Source: Cryptomeria japonica
Taxonomy: Eukaryota > Streptophyta > Pinopsida > Cupressales > Cupressaceae
Assembly: GCF_030272615.1 (NCBI RefSeq)
Contig: NC_081407.1
Span: 145,887,744 to 145,947,743 of the forward strand
Length of the DNA: 60,000 nucleotides
Reading direction: 5' to 3'
Part shown: positions 35,742 through 48,254 of the stretch, piece after piece
Numbering within the stretch: position 1 is the stretch's first letter
How the letters are laid out: every line of letters starts with the position of its first letter
The notes under the pieces: model-generated
What the model saw: only the letters and a program-made list of their open reading frames with translations
Told to the model about the DNA's origin: nothing
Databases searched by the model: none
Translations under genes and position numbers: made by a program

Positions 35742-37117
35742 AGTACAGATGCCAAACTAATAAGATGAGAGGGGGGGTGAATCATACAAACTTAATCTTC
35801 CATAAAAACATCAGATTCAACCTCGGTAACCTATACATCAGTAATATAACCAAAACTGCTAAACATCAGACTCAAAAGCATATAAACATCATAACACTCA
35901 TAACACCAGATTTAACGTGGAAACCCAAATAGGGAAAAACCATTGTGGGATTTTGGACCCACTAAAAAATATACTCTTCTAGAGTATGCTTGGTTAAAAG
36001 CAAATCCTGTTAAAGATTACAAACACATTGCTAGATGTGACCTGGTTAAGGGATTTCCCTCAGATTTGTTAGGATCTTCACCTTGTTAGAAGTGAGCTTG
36101 TTAAAGGATTTCAAACACTCAATTAGAATGTCACCTTGCTAGAGGGTTTTACAAATAAGACTGTTAAGTCTACTCGGTTAAGATATTTTCTGTCACTTTA
36201 CAAAATAACAGTAATAAAAATCTATCTACAGCTTCACATCTAAAATGCTAAAGCAAATTCTTATTTGTTCAATACAATATAGACATAGAACTAATCTTGT
36301 CCATCTGTTGTGCTCTATACTCTGTTATTCAAAATAGGTCTTCAAGCTTCTGTGCTCGGTAATCACTATGTAGCATCTCTGTGCATACACTTGCCCACAT
36401 ACATTGTTTATCAATAGTTTCTTATTTATAAACAATATCTAACCGCTTAATCTCCTTGATCACATTTACCATGATCAATCATAGCCATCAGATTTTCAAA
36501 CTTTGACCAGGTTCAATGTATCCTTCGATCTGAAAACATTTTACCCCGCCTAGGAACTTGCATATATTTCTTGGAACTTGTGTTAGGGTATTACGGTTCA
36601 ATCTGAGCTGTAGATGTTCTTGCCAATTTTCCTTTGCCATAGATTCTTTAACAAACTTCATTCATGGCTTACCAATCATTTAATCATAGCCAGCTCATCA
36701 ACTTCCTTCATTAAATAATGCTTTTATTCATTCAATGCATTCTGTTATTACTCGGTTGCAACTTGCTAAATACTAAACTTCACTCGGTAGACATTTTGCC
36801 TTCATTAACCGATAGTGATAACCTTAGGGTTTACCAACTAGGTTACTTAGGGTTTACCGACTAGGTTCTTTGCTCGGTAACATAGTATAGTATTAACCTT
36901 ACAATCAATAACATATGTATGATATCAAAACAATCTAAACATCATGATCTCATCATTGTCTAACTCAGTAATAGTTTCCCATTGAATAACTTATTCCTCC
37001 CCTTATTCATCATATTCTTTCTATGTCTTTTACTGACATCTTTCTACTCATCAACTCATACTTTTCAAGATATGGCAACATCATACTAAATTAGAAAAAT
37101 AATTTCTTGACATCAAT

Positions 37118-39142
37118 TTCTTGACATCTGATGCGCTAAAACAGAGTTTCAACGCGCTAAAAGGTTTGTTAGACGCGCTAAAACAGACCTTTCTGAAATT
37201 TGTTGCGAAATTTTCTTGTAATTGACGCGCTATACTGTGATTTTAACGCGCTAATTTGTTCTTCAGATGCGCTAAAATAACTGTTTGACGCGCTAATATG
37301 TTGTTCTGACGCGCTAGAATGCCTTGATTTTTCCTCTTGGTGTTTTTATGATGTTTTTGATTTTGTTGAGAGATTTATCAAGTAGGATGGATGATTTCCT
37401 AAAATACAAAATGTAAGCACGGCATACAAAGTATAATCATTTTACTTAATCTAACATAAAGTGTATGTTCTGTCGAGGATGTTTTCGAATCCCCAATGTT
37501 TTAACAGGTTGGATACAAGATAAACACTTCAAAAAGACTTTTTATTCAAGGGTCATAAGCAATATCATAGCTCACTAGTCTCGATACTCCGTCAGCTCAA
37601 ACAGCCGTGTCACCCCCTAGAGGGCGCCCGTTTTTTTGCCTTTTGCCAGAAGTTAACCCAAAGTGAATTGCTTCACAGTTGAGTAGTTATCTTGGGAGAT
37701 ATATGGTGAGTAATCTTGTGGGCGGATTCTTCCCCACCCTTGCACTATGATGTTACAAATGTTTGGATACTGACTCAGCTCAAAGTTTCTAATGCTAAGG
37801 TTCTTAATCAGGCTTCCTGTTCGGCCGTCAGTGATAAACTCCCTCAGGAGGCTTCCCAACCTTTAGAACAAAGGCTTTACGTATCTCGAGGATACTGGGG
37901 GAAGGCTAATCGCTGCGCGTAACCGTTGAAAAGGACTTTCGTCACTTTCCACATTTGATTATAGTGGGTTGGAATTCTTGGCGTCAAAGCCGTTCCCCAC
38001 TTAGGTCGTTCCCTTCACACCGGCCATAAACGGCTTTAAGAGTTGAGTGCAACTCCTCGGGAAGGCAGGCCTGCTAAAGGATTTATTGCTTGAATAAAAG
38101 AAAGCATAAGAGTGGTTTGGCTTTTTGGTCACCCAGTTAAGGGGAGAGCATATACCTTCCACTTTCGATACACGGCAGATAAGTTGTTCTTTTTAGCCTT
38201 CAAGACAATGGTTTGCTAACCTCTATTTGGAGATGTTGCTCCAATCAGCATGGTGTTGTTTTTAACCCTTTATAGCAATGATTATTTAATCTATGGAAAA
38301 TAGATCGTCAACAAAGCAAATTTCGATATTCGAGGTCAACAAAAAGAAAAATGTTTTGCGTGTAAAACAAATCTCCTCGCCTTTCCTGCAAGAAATTTGT
38401 TAAAAATCCTGCAAAAGAAATTTGTTAGTTTGTTTCGGGGGACTTCCACAAGTCTAAAATTATTTGTTCGGTTACACAATCCTTTTGTGGGTTTTGTTGT
38501 TGATGCGCTACAGAACAAACTGTACGCGCTACAATATTCAGTTGATGCGCTACTGTCCCGTTTGTATGCGCTATCCTGTTTCCGCGAAGCGCTACTTTGT
38601 GGCTTTGATGCGCTAATTTATGGTCTGGTATTTCAGAGACCTGTTTTTCGGGAATTTTGGAATTTAATGCGCTAACTGTCCGTTCTGATGCGCTGGAAGA
38701 TTTAATCTAAGCGCTTCTATATTGGGCCGATGCGCTAATCTGTAAGGTAGAAGCGCTGATCTGTGTTTCGGGTTTTCTCGGAAAATGGTGGATTTCTATG
38801 CGCTAACTGTTTGCTGATACGCGCTAGTATAGGAAGGTGAAGCGCTAAATATGTGGGCGGATGCGCTACTCTGTTAAGTAGATGCGCTACTCTGTGTTTT
38901 GCCCGCGTCGATACCCTCAGGACAAATTGTTAAATAGTGTCATGCGCTAAGGAAAAGGTTTAACGCGCTAAGACAGAGAGCCCACGCGCTAAACAGTAGG
39001 CTAGAAGCGCTAAACTGTTCGGCGGATGCGCTAACTTATGTCTTTGACGCGCTAATTCTAGTTTCCCGCGTACCTGCAAAACTCTTCAAATTCAAAAAAC
39101 GATAGGTTATTGGGGTTCGAGCCCCACGGTGGGCGCCAGAAA
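37118..39142 (-). repeat. LysX leader fragment, unit 3
   Basis: Identical by eye to units 1 and 2. Confidence 0.9.
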
Positions 39143-40578
39143 TGTATGTGGGAAAAATGGATTAATAAAACTAAATATGTGAAAAATTACGATAAATATC
39201 AATCCACACACACACACAGGACTTCTTGATGCAAGCTATGGAGTAACGATGCGTTACTCAGCTTCCCAAGGAGGGTCCCATGGTTCTCTATCTCACAATG
39301 TCCCTCAAACCAATGTTTTGCTCTCAGATTACTGAGCAAAATGGCTTAGGGATGGCAAATATGAGAACGAGAGAGATTTTTAATCGATTTTAGTATGAGA
39401 TGTGTTATAAGCTGGATGAGATGCTAGAAATGCAACAAACTAAATGATAAGATGACAGGGTTAGTATGAATACTATCCTAGCATACTATATTTAATCTAT
39501 GATTGAACTAAAATGATAAAGAAATTATTCTAAGCATGCATATTAGATCTAAAAGAGGCTAAATGAAGAGCATAAAGATGATGAAAAAGCTTGAAAGTAT
39601 TTGAGCATAAGTATAATGCTTCAAATTTGAAAGATGGTTGTTAAGAATGGAGGAATGAGAGCTCTATTTATAGCACAAACAGGGCAATGGATGGTCAGGA
39701 TTGAATGGCTTAATCAAGGGCCAGGTTTGAAAGTTGGGGATCCATGTGCACAATTGGCACCAATGACATGGTGACAAGTGTCCACACCAGATTGGGTTGA
39801 AAGAAGAGGTTGGAGGCATTAAAGGCCTGAGGAGACCTCATGGTTATCTAAAGGCTAAGGGTCAAGTCTAAGTTAGGTTTACCCACTGAATTAGGATCTA
39901 ATCCAAAGATAAACCTTTGTGCAAATGATTAAGAGATAATCATGGTCAAAGCATTAATAACCTGATGAGACCCTTGGGTTGGATAGAGGTTGAGTCAAAA
40001 CAAATGTTTTAACCATTAATGGTTATTGGAGACTTTGGGGGTTTTGGTGGTTGAAGGTTGGAAGCCTTCAATGGTTTTCAAAGACTTTAGGGTTTTAGTG
40101 GTTGAAGGTTGAAAACCTTCAATGGTTATCCAAGACTTTGGGCCATTTGAGAAGTGACCTCCCTTTGCTTAGGGATGTGACAAAGTTTAGAGGAGGGTTA
40201 GGTTAATTAGAATCGATTAGAAGATTCTAGAAGGGGTTAGGAAGGGGTTTGGGATTTTGCAAGTGGATGAGGGGATAATAGGATTTAATTGAATTATTTG
40301 ATTTTCATTCAATTTGGTTGCAATTTGGAGAAATTAAATAAATATGATTTATTCAATTTAGGATAACTATTTAATTAAATTTGAATTTAATTAAAAGTGG
40401 CTAGGGGGATTTAATTGAATAAAATGATTTATTCATTAAATGGTATAGTGAATTTAATCAAGTGATTTACTTAATTAAATAGAAGAATGTGGATAATTTA
40501 ATTAAATTGGATTTAATCAAATAGAAAAATGAACATAAAATATTCATTTAGGAATGTGGTCATTTTTATACGTCTACA
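39143..40578 (-). repeat. LysX LTR, copy 4
   Basis: Last LTR of the array. AGTAC at 40579-40583 is followed by the uninterrupted CopA LTR, so this is the original right-hand junction of the LysX insertion. Confidence 0.95.
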
Positions 40579-42084
40579 AGTACAGATGCCAAACTAATAA
40601 GATGAGAGGGGGGGTGAATCATACAAACTTAATCTTCCATAAAAACATCAGATTCAACCTCGGTAACCTATACATCAGTAATATAACCAAAACTGCTAAA
40701 CATCAGACTCAAAAGCATATAAACATCATAACACTCATAACACCAGATTTAACGTGGAAACCCAAATAGGGAAAAACCATTGTGGGATTTTGGACCCACT
40801 AAAAAATATACTCTTCTAGAGTATGCTTGGTTAAAAGCAAATCCTGTTAAAGATTACAAACACATTGCTAGATGTGACCTGGTTAAGGGATTTCCCTCAG
40901 ATTTGTTAGGATCTTCACCTTGTTAGAAGTGAGCTTGTTAAAGGATTTCAAACACTCAATTAGAATGTCACCTTGCTAGAGGGTTTTACAAATAAGACTG
41001 TTAAGTCTACTCGGTTAAGATATTTTCTGTCACTTTACAAAATAACAGTAATAAAAATCTATCTACAGCTTCACATCTAAAATGCTAAAGCAAATTCTTA
41101 TTTGTTCAATACAATATAGACATAGAACTAATCTTGTCCATCTGTTGTGCTCTATACTCTGTTATTCAAAATAGGTCTTCAAGCTTCTGTGCTCGGTAAT
41201 CACTATGTAGCATCTCTGTGCATACACTTGCCCACATACATTGTTTATCAATAGTTTCTTATTTATAAACAATATCTAACCGCTTAATCTCCTTGATCAC
41301 ATTTACCATGATCAATCATAGCCATCAGATTTTCAAACTTTGACCAGGTTCAATGTATCCTTCGATCTGAAAACATTTTACCCCGCCTAGGAACTTGCAT
41401 ATATTTCTTGGAACTTGTGTTAGGGTATTACGGTTCAATCTGAGCTGTAGATGTTCTTGCCAATTTTCCTTTGCCATAGATTCTTTAACAAACTTCATTC
41501 ATGGCTTACCAATCATTTAATCATAGCCAGCTCATCAACTTCCTTCATTAAATAATGCTTTTATTCATTCAATGCATTCTGTTATTACTCGGTTGCAACT
41601 TGCTAAATACTAAACTTCACTCGGTAGACATTTTGCCTTCATTAACCGATAGTGATAACCTTAGGGTTTACCAACTAGGTTACTTAGGGTTTACCGACTA
41701 GGTTCTTTGCTCGGTAACATAGTATAGTATTAACCTTACAATCAATAACATATGTATGATATCAAAACAATCTAAACATCATGATCTCATCATTGTCTAA
41801 CTCAGTAATAGTTTCCCATTGAATAACTTATTCCTCCCCTTATTCATCATATTCTTTCTATGTCTTTTACCGACATCTTTCTACTCATCAACTCATACTT
41901 TTCAAGATATGGCAACATCATACTAAATTAGAAAATCAATTTCTTGACATCAATGACAAAATAATAATATTAAGACAGTAAACATCCTTAATCAGTTATA
42001 TCCATAATCATTAACAACCTTCTCAATATCCTTATTGAAATGCCAACAATTTCTCCTTGTTTGTTATAATGCCAAATGCCAACA
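40579..42084 (-). repeat. CopA 3' LTR, main part
   Basis: Runs from the LysX target duplication to TGCCAACA, the LTR's outer end in minus-strand terms (TGTTGGCA). It is followed on the right by the purine tract. Compared with 46770-48254 it has an extra TTACTTAGGGTTTACCGACTAGG-like copy and about 5 percent substitutions. Confidence 0.9.
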
Positions 42085-42096
42085 ATCTCCCCCTTT
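42085..42096 (-). other. CopA polypurine tract
   Basis: Minus-strand AAAGGGGGAGAT abuts the LTR start TGTTGGC, as expected for a copia element. Confidence 0.85.
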
Positions 42097-42480
42097 AGCA
42101 TTGATGGCAAAACCAATTGATTTGACCTAATTGATTCGGATTGCTGTGAGATTCTAAAATGCTCTCCTCCTGTCATCAGAAGTCTCCTCCATACATTAGT
42201 CTTATCCTCTTTTCTCTTCAATCTTTCTTTTCTTCAGTCTTCTCCCCCTTTGACAACAATGCCAAAAAGTAAAGAGCTAAAACATAATTTCATCCACTGA
42301 GAAGTGAATTCCTATATTATGTGTCAATTTAGTCTCAGTCAGAGCATTTTGTCTTCAATTCCTGTTCCCTATATTGTTTCCTGTATTGTTTCATGCACAC
42401 CTTTAGAAAACATCCTAAAGTGTGTAAATTAGCATCAACTCCTAAAAGATATTATGTAAAGTCATCGAATTGATGCTTTC
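42097..42480 (-). other. CopA 3' untranslated stretch
   Basis: Between the RNase H stop region and the purine tract; no ORF on the minus strand resembling element proteins. Confidence 0.6.
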
Positions 42481-42491
42481 ACTGAACTCGG

Positions 42492-42989
42492 TCAGTGAGT
42501 AGAAGATAGGGGTAGGACCACTAACTTACTTCTGAGATACGCAAAAGTGTCCCTTGGCAGTGGCTTGGTGAAGATATCTACTATTTGTTCCTTTGTGCTA
42601 ACATACTCCAACACCACTTTCTTCTCTTGAGCTTCGTCTCTAAGATAATGATATTTGATAGAGATGTGCTTTGTCTTAAAGTGCATAATAGGATTCTTTG
42701 AAATGTTAATGGCACTAGTATTGTCACATAATATAGTTACTGGCTTGGTAACTTTCTCATTTATACCTTCCAACAGTTGTTTGATCCATGCTATGTTGGT
42801 ACAATTCAATGTTGCAGCAACGTATTTAGCTTCTGCTGTTGACTGTGAAACACATCCTTGTTTCTTGCTAAGCCAACTCACTAGTCTTTCTCCTAGAAAG
42901 AAAGCTCCTCCACTTGTGCTTTTCCTGTCATCAATGTTGCCTGCTCAATCAGCATCAGTATAAACTTTTAAATCAAAGTCATTTCCTTT
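42492..42989 (-). pseudogene. CopA RNase H domain
   Basis: The copia RNase H end of Pol, which degrades RNA in RNA:DNA hybrids. Visible blocks are STAEAKYVAATLNC (catalytic Glu context), LCDNTSAI (catalytic Asp) and TKHISIKYH, then VDIFTKPL. Upstream, VYTDAD followed by TGA in place of the usual Trp codon interrupts the frame near 42948, ahead of the SWLSKKQG block. The ORF proper is 42492-42881. Clearly homologous but not joined to RT in frame without reading through the stop. Confidence 0.92.
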
Positions 42990-43920
42990 CTAATATACTA
43001 AGCCATAATCCTCAATGCCTTTCAAGTATCTAAAAATTCTCTTGATTTCTGTCATGTGTGTTTCCTTAGGATCTGCAGAGAATCTTGCAACTATACCTAC
43101 TGCATGTGCTATATCTAGCCTGCTGTGAACAACATATTGCAACTTTCCAATCATGGATCGGTAAAGTGTCTCATCAATAGATGCAGATTCATCATTCTTT
43201 GATAATTTGTAGTTGGTAGTCATAGGAGTACTTACTGGTTTTGAATCCTCCATTCCAAATTTCTTCAACATTTCCTTTATGTACCTGGATTGAGTAATTA
43301 AAATCTCAATTTTCATTTGTAGTGTCTGTAAACCTATAAAATAGTTTATCTCACCAATTAATGACATCTCAAATTCTTTTCTCATTTCATTTCCAAAGTT
43401 CTTGCATAAAGAGTCATTTCCACAAAAGATAATATCATCAACGAATATGGCTGAGATCAGTATTCCATTTTCATCATTCTTCATGTACATGTTACTATTT
43501 TCACTTGTTCTTATAAAACCAATCTTGATTAAATAAGAGTGCAATCTTTCATACCATGCTCTAGGTGCTTGTTTCAGACCATATAAAGCTTTGTTCAATT
43601 TACATACCTGATCTTTGTTCTTGTCTTCAACAAATCCTCTAGGTTGTTCAATAAAAACTTCTTCTTCTAATATACCATTCAGAAATACAGTTTGACATCC
43701 ATTTGATATACCTTGAAATTTTTGAAAGCAGCATATGCCAACAATGTTCTTACTCCTTCAAGTCTAGCCACAGGTGCAAAAGTTTCACCATAATCAATTC
43801 CTTCTTCTTGAACATAACCTTTGCAAACTAGTCTTGCTTTATTTCGAATGACCTCACCTTTTTCATTCAGCTTGTTTCTGAAAATCCACTTTGTATCGAT
43901 TACATTTTTGTCCTTTAGTC
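42990..43920 (-). pseudogene. CopA reverse transcriptase domain
   Basis: Open frame 42990-43598 holds the C-terminal two thirds: NKALYGLKQAPRAWYERL, AIFVDDIIFCGND (the copia VDD catalytic block), GEINYFIGLQ, SRYIKEMLKKFGM and YRSMIGKLQYV. Upstream to about 43920 the N-terminal RT blocks (VYQMDVKT-like, with the frame broken near 43620-43720) are decayed by stops or shifts. Synthesises element cDNA from RNA in an intact relative. Same transcriptional unit as gag and integrase. Confidence 0.92.
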
Positions 43921-43969
43921 TTCAGATCAGTGTCCATGTGTCATTCTTCTTGATTTGATCAATCTCTTC

Positions 43970-44794
43970 TGTCATAACATTTATCCAATCTTCACTGTTA
44001 AATGCCTCTTTCACTATTCTCAGTTCAAATTCAGATATCAAACATGTGTTCTATCTCAGTTTGTTCCTTGTCATCACTGGATCATCCTTATCTCCTATAA
44101 TCTGACTTGATGCATGATGTCTTCTGACATACTTGGCTAATACAGGCTCAGTAGGCTCTGTATGATCTTCTTCATCACTCAGTAACTGAATATTCTCTTC
44201 ATTTTCTTTAGTAACTCTCTCGGCAGGACTTGTTGGTTGAACATAGACAAATTCATCATAATATTCTGGTTCTTTGGAGTTTCCTTCATCATTTCTTTCT
44301 ACAAATTCATCAATTTTCACATTTGCACTTTCTACTATTTTGTTAGATGATTTGATCAGACATTTAAATGCTTTACTTCTAGAAGAATAACCAAGAAATG
44401 TTCCTTCTTCACTTTTCTAATCAAACTTGCCATTTCTATCATCTTTGTGTGCATAGCATCTACTTCCAAAGATTTTGAAATAACTTACATTAGGTTTCTT
44501 GTCATACCAAATTTCATATGGTGTCTTCAAAGTACCTTTCTTTAGTTGTACTCAGTTCAGGGTGTAAACTGCTGTGCTTATTGCTTCTCTCCAAAATGTT
44601 TGTGGCACTTTCTTTTCAATCATTAGGGTTCTGGCACAATCCACAATAGATCTGTTTCTTCTCTTAGCAATTCCATTTTGTTGTGGAGTTCTCAGTGCAG
44701 AGACTTGTCTTTTTATACCATGATCATTGCAAAATAAGTTGAACTCATCAGATGTGAACTCTCCTCCTCTATCTGATCTAAGACATTTCAGTTG
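43970..44794 (-). pseudogene. CopA integrase C-terminal part and linker
   Basis: Decayed stretch between the integrase core and RT. The frame at 44051-44320 is an acidic linker (NEENIQLLSDEEDHTEPTEP) typical of copia Pol between integrase and RT. Right of it, frames with QLKCLRSDRGGEF (integrase third-block context), NGIAKRRNRS-like and SFFGSRCYAH-like text are broken by stops, the first being the TGA that ends the frame at 44795. Confidence 0.8.
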
Positions 44795-45592
44795 TCATCC
44801 TATTTCATTTTCAACTCTTGCCTTGTACCATTTAAAAATTTGAAAAGCTTCTGATTTTTCTTTTAAAAACATTACAAACATCATCCTTGAGTAATCATCC
44901 ACAAATAATATGAAATATTTATCACCATAATAACTTTGAACTTTCATAGGACCACAAAGATCAATGTGCACAAGATCTAAAGTTCCCTTGGAAGTATAAG
45001 ACTTACTTGTAAAGCTTGATCTTGTCATTTTACCCATCTGGCATCCTCGACATATAGCATTCTCAAGTTTTTCCAAACTCGATAGACCTCTTACTTGGTG
45101 CTTCTTGCTTATTTTGATCAGATTATCCAAATTTACATGACAAAACCTTTTATGCCATAACCAGGTATCATCTATCTTTGCATACAGACATTTATTATGA
45201 ATTGAGTCAAGGTGAAATGTGTTACCTTTAGTTTGTGTCCTGGTAGTAGCTAACTTTCCATGCTTGTCATGAACTTTGACAATTCCTTTCTGAAATTCTA
45301 TTTGGTATCCTGTATTGTTTAGCTGTGCTACACTCAACAAATTGTATTTCAAACCTTCAACCCAATAAACATTATTGCACTTTGCATTGTCAAGAAGTGT
45401 TATGGATCCTTTACCTTTTACCGGACATGGTGCATCATTACCAAATCTTATATAGCCTCCATCATAGTCTTCTAACATAACAAACTTGTGTTTATCACCT
45501 ATCATGTGATGTGAACATCCACTATCTATGATCCAAGAATCATTAGAATTTATGTGAGATATTAGGGCTTTTTCTTCATACCCTTCTTCATC
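44795..45592 (-). pseudogene. CopA protease, pre-integrase and integrase core
   Basis: The frame opens near 45592 after a TAA at 45593-45595. Protease active site WIIDSGCSHHM has its Asp at 45524-45526. The pre-integrase zinc-binding region follows: LWHKRFCHVNLDNL (H, H), then CRGCQMGKM (C, C). Integrase core begins DLVHIDLCGPM and FILFVDDYSRMM, giving the first two acidic residues. It ends at a TGA at 44795, before the third. Length and order match plant copia Pol. Confidence 0.92.
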
Positions 45593-45736
45593 TTATCCAT
45601 CTTTGATAGCCACATAAACTACTTCCTTTGTATCAGTTTCATCTGATTTATCATCATTGGATTCCTCATCGGCTATTAAGCATGTCTTTCTATCTCTTCT
45701 TCTGAAGTCTCGGTGTCCTCTATAATGATTATCTTT

Positions 45737-46675
45737 CTATCTATCATCTCGGTAATCTCTCTTTTTAGTAGAATCTTTGTCAGGACAGTTAGAAGCCATA
45801 TGTCCTATCTTATCACAATTGAAACATTTCAAAGGTAGTTTTCCTTTATACTTACCTTTGCCTCTCGGTAACCTTCTGGCTAATAGTGCTTCAAACTCTT
45901 CTTTCTTTTTGATTTCCTCATATAGTTTGTGTACTTCCTCCATGTTCTTGCGAAATCTTTCACTTGCTCCACTATGATCTCCTTCAAAGTACTTATACTT
46001 TCTTTCATTGTAATCATTAGATTCATCAAGATGAAAAGAACTAAATGCAGACTCAACTTTATTTACCGATGACCCACTGTTATCAAAGTTACTCAACTCA
46101 AATGCATGTAGCTTACCAATAGTAGCATCTAAAGAAACTGGCATATTGGGTATAGACGTCAATTCATTGATTGCAGAGACTCGGATTGCATAAGCTGGTA
46201 GAAGGGTTCTTAACAACTTACTTGTTATATCCTTTTCTTCAATAGTTCCACCTGCTCCTTTGATTTGATTGACAAACTCTTTTAGTCTTGTACTATACTG
46301 TGTTATGTTCTCACCTTCATTCATCCTCATAGATTCAAGTTGCCCTCTTACACTATCCACTTTTACTCTTTGAACATGTTCATCACCTCCATACATAGAT
46401 ATGAGCTTGTCCCACATTGCCTTTGCATCATTGTAGCCTTCTAGATCATTAAACTCTGAATCGGTCAATGCAGATGTTATTTCAATCATTGCTTGGATAT
46501 GTTCTTTCTTTGCCTTTATCTCTTCCATTGTGAATGGATAGGTGCTTGGTGTGATGAAATCATTCTCCAGATAATATACAACATATTCTCCAACTCCTGA
46601 TAGGTGTAGCTTCATCCTTTTCTGCCATGTAGAGAAACTTGACTTGTTCAGCTTCGGTGCATCCCTCTTATACAT
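45737..46675 (-). pseudogene. CopA Gag, 312 aa open frame
   Basis: Capsid/nucleocapsid part. It starts MYKRDAPKLNKSSFSTWQKRM, the usual copia Gag opening, about 50 bp after the primer site. The middle, with AKAMWDKLISMYGG and NEGENITQYSTRLKEFVNQI, is the retrotran_gag family pattern. A CCHC knuckle CFNCDKIGHMASNC lies near the C terminus. A stop at 45737 ends it, and a second stop (45593-45595) lies in the region before the protease, so Gag and Pol are no longer joined. The frame itself is intact and could encode a Gag. Confidence 0.92.
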
Positions 46676-46726
46676 CTTTGGATCTTTGCTTCAAGTGCCT
46701 TTAAACTTTTTCTTCCTAAGTCCAAA

Positions 46727-46738
46727 GCTTTGATACCA
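46727..46738 (-). other. CopA primer-binding site
   Basis: TGGTATCAAAGC on the minus strand, 2 bp from the LTR end CTATCA. This is the usual initiator-tRNA-Met site of plant copia elements. Confidence 0.92.
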
Positions 46739-46740
46739 AT

Positions 46741-48254
46741 TGATAGTTCTGATACTTAATGTTAAGTACAAATGCCAAAGTAATAAGATGAGAGGCGGGG
46801 GGGGGGTGAATCATACAAACTTAATCTTCCATAAAAACATCAGATTCAACCTCAGTAACCTATACACCAGTAATATAACCAAAACTGCTAAACATGCAGA
46901 CTCAAAAGCATATAAACATCATAACACTCATAACACCAGATTTAATGTGGAAACCCAAATAGGGAAAAACCACTATGGGATTTCGAACCCACTAAAAAAT
47001 ATACTCTTCTAGAGTATGCTCGGTTAAAAGCAAATCATGTTAAAGATTACAAACACATTGCTAGATGTGACCCGGTTAAGGGATTTCCCTCAAATCTATT
47101 AGGATCTTCACCTTGTTAGAAGTGACCTTGTTAAAGGATTTCAAACACTCAATTAGAATGTCACCTTGCTAGAGGGTTTTACAAATAAGATTGTTAAGTC
47201 TACTCGGTTAAGAGATTTTCTATCACTTTACAAAATAACAGTAATAAAAATCTATCTGCAACTACACATCTAAAATGCTAAAGCAGATTCTTATTTTCTC
47301 AATACAATATAGACATAGAATTAATCTTGTCCATCTGTTGGGCTCTATACTCTGTTATTCAAAACAGGTCTTCAAGCTTCTGTGCTCGGTAATCACTATG
47401 TAGCATCCCTGTGCATACACTTTCCCTCATACATTGTTTATCAACAGTTCCTTATTTATAAACAATAGCTAACTGCTTAATCTCATTGATCACATTTCCC
47501 ATGATCAATCATAGCCATCAGATCTTCAAACTTTGACCAGGTTCAATGCATCCTTCGATCTGAAAATGTTTTACCCTGCCTAGGAACTTGCATATATTTC
47601 TTGGAACTTGTACTAGGGTATTGCGGTTCAATCTAAGCTATAGATCTTCCTGCTGATTTTCCTTTGCCATAGATTCTTTAACAAACTTCATTCATGGCAT
47701 ACCAATCATTTAATCATAGCCAGCTCATCGTCTTCCTTCATTAAATAATGCTTTTATTCATTCAATGCATTATGTTATTACTCGGTTGCAACTCGGTAAA
47801 TACTAAACTTCACTTGGTAGACATTCTGCCTTCGTTAACTGATAGCGATAACCTTAGGGTTTACCAACTAGGTTCTTTGCTCGGTAACATAGTATAGTAT
47901 TAACTTTACAATCAATAACATATGTATGATATCAAAACAATCTAAGCATCATGATCTCATCATTGTCTAACTCGGTAATAGTTGCCCATTGAATAACTTA
48001 TTCCTCCCCTTATTCATCATATTCTTTCTGTGTCTTTTACCAACATCTTTATACTCATCAAATCATACTTCTCAAGATATGGCAACATCATACTAAATTA
48101 GAAAATCAATTTTGTGACATCAATGACAAAATAATAATATTAAGACAGTAAACATCCTTAATCAGTTATATCCGTAATCATCAACAACCTTCTCAATATC
48201 CTTATTGAAATGCCAACAATTTCTCCTTGTCTATTATAATGCCAAATGCCAACA
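46741..48254 (-). repeat. CopA 5' LTR (1514 bp)
   Basis: Plus-strand TGATAGTTC to GCCAACA. It is the undisturbed LTR of CopA and serves as the reference for the interrupted left one. A run of about ten G near 46797 lies where the left copy has seven. Confidence 0.93.

Larger units (their letters stand above)
24632..39142. repeat. Tandem array, 4837-bp chimeric unit x3
   Basis: Units 24632-29468, 29469-34305 and 34306-39142 are virtually identical; a fourth partial unit (39143-42084) runs into CopA. Each unit is LysX LTR (1436 bp), AGTAC, a CopA-LTR piece (to about 27443), a LysX leader piece (2.0 kb) and the LysX primer site. Differences seen: T at 24932 in unit 1 versus C in the others; ACTGACATC in units 1-3 versus ACCGACATC in the partial unit. 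The CopA/LysX joint carries AATTTCTTGACATC twice (27427-27454). No gene lies in the unit; its short ORFs are chance frames. Confidence 0.95.
24603..48254 (-). mobile_element. CopA: Ty1/copia retrotransposon, left LTR expanded by a nested array
   Basis: 5' LTR on the right (46741-48254), TGGTATCAAAGC primer site, gag, protease, integrase, RT and RNase H in copia order on the minus strand, purine tract 42085-42096 (AAAGGGGGAGAT), then the 3' LTR. The 3' LTR starts at 42084 and its last 29 bp are at 24603-24631; between them lie LysX LTR copies and a chimeric tandem array. LTRs differ at roughly 5 percent by eye plus indels. Several stops break gag-pol. Flanks are ATATC and TCCAT, not a matching 5-bp duplication, although the transposase frame reads sensibly across (both share AT). 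Confidence 0.9.
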
